From assembly GCF_947497695.1 (NCBI RefSeq), contig NZ_CANMHM010000003.1, forward strand, positions 186,001 through 250,000: a stretch of DNA of 64,000 nucleotides, read 5' to 3'. This DNA is from an uncultured Polaribacter sp. GTDB taxonomy: Bacteria > Bacteroidota > Bacteroidia > Flavobacteriales > Flavobacteriaceae. This document shows, in pieces, positions 62,025 to 64,000 of the stretch (position 1 is the first letter of the stretch; every line of letters begins with the position of its first letter). The notes beneath the pieces are model-generated. The model saw only the letters and a list, made by a program, of their open reading frames with translations, ran no database searches and was not told the DNA's origin. The position numbers and the translations under genes were made by a program.

Positions 62025-62596
62025 GTGATTTTTTTGATACATAAATGCAACTTTTTTGTCACGAAATCAATAATCAACGGTTCTTATACCTTTTTTTACG
62101 ATTTGATACAACTAAATCATTCTTAATTTTTTCTATTGATAAAAACTGTAATTTAGTTGATTATTAGGTTTTTAAAATTACCAAATTGTCACTTCGAATG
62201 GAATGAGAAGTCGCATAAAGAGGAGAACACAAAATTGAGCAACTTCATGTGATTTCTCTCTCCGTTCGAAATGATAGGATTCGTATATTTAAACTGGATT
62301 TTAGTTTACCTCAAAGTCTTGTCATTTCTACCTTTTTTGGGAGAAATTACATCAGAAGATCGTACAATGTTTAGCAACTTCATGTGATTTCTCTCTCCGT
62401 TCGAAATGACAGGATTCGTATAGTTAAACTGGATTTTAGTTTACCTCAAAGTCTTGTCATTTCTACCTTTTTTGGGAGAAATAACACCAGAAAAGCACAA
62501 AATATTAGCTACTTTATGTGATTTTTTCCTTTTATCAAAATGACAAAACTGCTTATTAAAGTAGTATTGGTTTAAAAATCAATAAAAGAAGTCTTA
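62025..62596. other. Convergent intergenic region carrying an inverted-repeat array
   Basis: 572 bp between the convergent genes ending at 62024 and 62597. The first 160 bp show no feature; 62186-62547 is the repeat array listed separately; no gene is present. Confidence 0.7.
62186..62547. repeat. BIME-like array of alternating inverted repeats, 135-bp period
   Basis: Units of about 38 bp alternate in orientation. Forward units start TTGTCA(C/T)TTC at 62186, 62319 and 62454; reverse units start (A/T)ACTT(C/T)ATGTGATTT at 62241, 62376 and 62510. Forward and reverse units are recognisable reverse complements (GTCATTTCGAACGGAG... against ...CTCCGTTCGAAATGAC). The 135-bp period holds for 62241 to 62376 and 62319 to 62454, with the spacer also copied almost perfectly; the last copy is eroded. 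It resembles the REP/BIME elements of other bacteria. Confidence 0.85.
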
Positions 62597-63559
62597 TTAC
62601 TCAGTTTTTTCCCAGGCTTCTCTTAAAAAAATTAAATCTTTTTTAATTCTAGCAAAAACCTCCTTTTTAGAAATTGTTATGTTTTTAAAACCTCTTTCAG
62701 CACCTCCTAAATCATGCTCTACATGCAATGAAATAGGCACATTTATTTGCTGTTTTTTTAGCAAAGAAAAATAACGATTAAAATCGACCATTCCTTCTCC
62801 TAAAGGCACACTTACAGGTTTCCATTTTCCTTTTACAATTCCCCATTTAAAGTCTTTAATTACTAGGGTATTTATAAAGGGTTGTATTCTTTTAAAACCC
62901 AATTCCCAACTTTGTCCTCCTTCAGCAACAGCATGTCTAATATCATATTGAGCACCTATAAATTCGCCTTTTGTAGCTTCTAAAACAGGGATTAAATCCC
63001 AAACAGGAGCCCCCACATATTTACCAGAATGGTTTTGATATCCACCAATTAAACCATGTTTTTTATTCAATTTTTCTAATTCATTCGCCTGTTCTCCAAA
63101 TAACTGCTGACTTTCTGTAATTGTCTTACTTTCAGGATACTTTAACCAATCTGTTCTGTAATATTTAAAACCAAGTTTACTCGCAGTTTCTAAAACCATT
63201 TTGTTTGTAGTAGAAGTTGCATCCCAAACATTGGTACTCATTAATTTAGGATTTAAACCAAATTTTTTCATCGCATCAACAGCCTTAGGTAAATCTTCTT
63301 GTACATTTTCTGGCAGTACATGCCCTTTTCTTCTTACAGTTAAATCAAGTCCATCAAACCCAATATCAGCAGCAGCTTCAGACATATCATCATAATTTAA
63401 AAACTGTAAATGTTTAGAGAAAAGATGTACATTAATAGTGTTATTTTTTGATGAAAATAGATTCATAGAATTTTGAAAAGAAAGTAAAGGAATTGCTGCA
63501 AGTGCCGTAGCAGAAAGCTTTGTAAATTCCCTTCTAGAAAAATTTATAGTATTGCTCAT
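62597..63559 (-). CDS. Tat-exported sugar phosphate isomerase/epimerase-like TIM-barrel protein
   Basis: A 320-residue protein from ATG 63559; a TTG two codons earlier (63565) is less likely. The N-terminus has the twin-arginine motif SRREFTKL and a hydrophobic stretch (LSATALAAIPLLSF), so it is exported folded through Tat. The rest is an AP-endonuclease-2/xylose-isomerase-type TIM barrel with GFDGLDLTVRRKGHVLP, GGYQNHSGKY, GAQYDIRHAVAEGG and ISLHVEHDLGG, whose E, D and H residues are likely metal ligands. The substrate is probably a sugar or inositol; not determinable here. Confidence 0.85.
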   Translation of the reverse strand: MSNTINFSRREFTKLSATALAAIPLLSFQNSMNLFSSKNNTINVHLFSKHLQFLNYDDMSEAAADIGFDGLDLTVRRKGHVLPENVQEDLPKAVDAMKKFGLNPKLMSTNVWDATSTTNKMVLETASKLGFKYYRTDWLKYPESKTITESQQLFGEQANELEKLNKKHGLIGGYQNHSGKYVGAPVWDLIPVLEATKGEFIGAQYDIRHAVAEGGQSWELGFKRIQPFINTLVIKDFKWGIVKGKWKPVSVPLGEGMVDFNRYFSLLKKQQINVPISLHVEHDLGGAERGFKNITISKKEVFARIKKDLIFLREAWEKTE

Positions 63560-63664
63560 GTTCAATTTGTTGAGATGCTCTCAAATATAAGAAATAGTGT
63601 TTGAAGTTTTCTTTTTTCTGATTAATAACTTCTAAAATTAGAGAATCACTCCAAAAAGTGTCAT

Positions 63665-63672
63665 TATCTTTG
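63665..63672 (+). promoter_or_regulatory. -7 box of the gene at 63700
   Basis: TATCTTTG followed by C is a perfect TAnnTTTG box, 27 bp before the ATG. Confidence 0.6.
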
Positions 63673-63699
63673 CCAACAATATATGTAGTTATCTAATTT

Positions 63700-64000
63700 A
63701 TGAGTGAGCAGAACCTAAATGAAAAAGTAACGACTTGTATTGCTACTTTACAGCAATTGTTAGCCGATACAAATCAGCTTTTTGAAATTCCAGAAGCCCA
63801 AAGAATAGCTTTATTTAAAGTTGCTGGCGAATTATCTCGTCCAAACAGAGATGAGTTTCAGCGAAGGAGAAAGGACGCTAAAAAAGCCGCAAAACGCAAA
63901 ATGATTGAAAGTGATAAACACGCTAGAAAATCAACAGGAATTCGTTCTGCAAGAGAAAATGCTATTTTTGAAGCTCCAAAATTACTGGGAGAAGCTGTTA
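63700..64000 (+). CDS. N-terminal part of a probable SDR-family oxidoreductase (runs off window)
   Basis: The first 100 codons are present. The sequence begins MSEQNLNEKVTTCIATLQQL, includes FEIPEAQRIALFKVAGELSRPNR and the very basic RRRKDAKKAAKRKM, then STGIRSARENAIFEAPKLLG. From memory this helical, basic leader occurs on a Bacteroidota protein whose later part is a short-chain dehydrogenase; that part is not in the window, so the product call is tentative. It is divergent from the Tat-exported protein gene. Confidence 0.55.
   Translation, partial: MSEQNLNEKVTTCIATLQQLLADTNQLFEIPEAQRIALFKVAGELSRPNRDEFQRRRKDAKKAAKRKMIESDKHARKSTGIRSARENAIFEAPKLLGEAV

Noticed and set aside
62186..62547. Repeat array considered as CRISPR or an insertion-sequence remnant
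   Set aside because: Units alternate in orientation and the spacers are themselves repeated, unlike CRISPR; no transposase fragment or target duplication is visible.

Overview
The window is a piece of a Flavobacteriaceae (Bacteroidota) chromosome, most like Polaribacter or Tenacibaculum. The pointers are strong AT richness, many TAnnTTTG (-7) promoter boxes with little sign of Shine-Dalgarno sites, type IX secretion (T9SS) cargo tails, a PorX regulator, an LpxC-FabZ fusion and the rpsF-rpsR-rplI operon. Genus assignment is inference. No tRNA, rRNA, CRISPR array, insertion sequence or prophage was seen.

Layout. 1-180: 5' end of a DCC-family thiol-disulfide protein (- strand, runs off the window). 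363-4753: MacAB-like ABC exporter operon. 5060-6257: ribosomal protein operon with promoter and terminator. 6311-6781: a Bacteroidota-specific small protein. 6845-13104: a seven-gene signalling operon (receiver, H-NOX haem sensor, PAS histidine kinase, FIST sensor, second histidine kinase, Hpt, LytTR response regulator). 13216-29146: an exopolysaccharide locus (T9SS cargo protein, TPR/beta-barrel export protein, STAS protein, flippase, GT4 glycosyltransferase, membrane-anchored glycoside hydrolase, Ig-like secreted protein, giant membrane protein of the PTPS-related GT-C type, a receiver-GT2 fusion, a degenerate GT2-like protein and mannose-6-phosphate isomerase). 29153-31045: sirtuin, TrmH and a small membrane protein. 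31095-35189: repeat-rich T9SS type B surface protein. 35252-38680: ald, tsaE and porX on the - strand. 38913-46909: HD phosphohydrolase, then lpxD-lpxC/fabZ-lpxA-efp-lpxD2, sucD, fabG. 46965-47864: EamA transporter. 48333-57785: amidoligase/transglutaminase cluster present as two convergent sets. 58456-62024: SHOCT protein and two DEAD-box helicases. 62186-62547: an alternating inverted-repeat array. 62597-64000: Tat-exported TIM-barrel isomerase and the start of an SDR-type oxidoreductase.

The main discovery candidate spans about 6.8-29 kb. The signalling operon carries both known classes of bacterial nitric-oxide sensor (H-NOX and FIST/NosP-like), two soluble kinases, an Hpt and a LytTR DNA-binding regulator. 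Five promoters, one before the sensor operon itself and four before exopolysaccharide-locus genes, carry related half-sites (best forms CGGTTCGTC and CCATTCATC, both followed by CTATAC) repeated every 21 bp, with one half-site 61-62 bp upstream of the -7 box in all five. This looks like a LytTR-type operator. The proposed circuit is nitric oxide or another gas/ligand to phosphorelay to LytTR to exopolysaccharide genes, with a second, post-translational branch through a receiver domain fused to a GT2 glycosyltransferase. All of this is inferred from sequence only.
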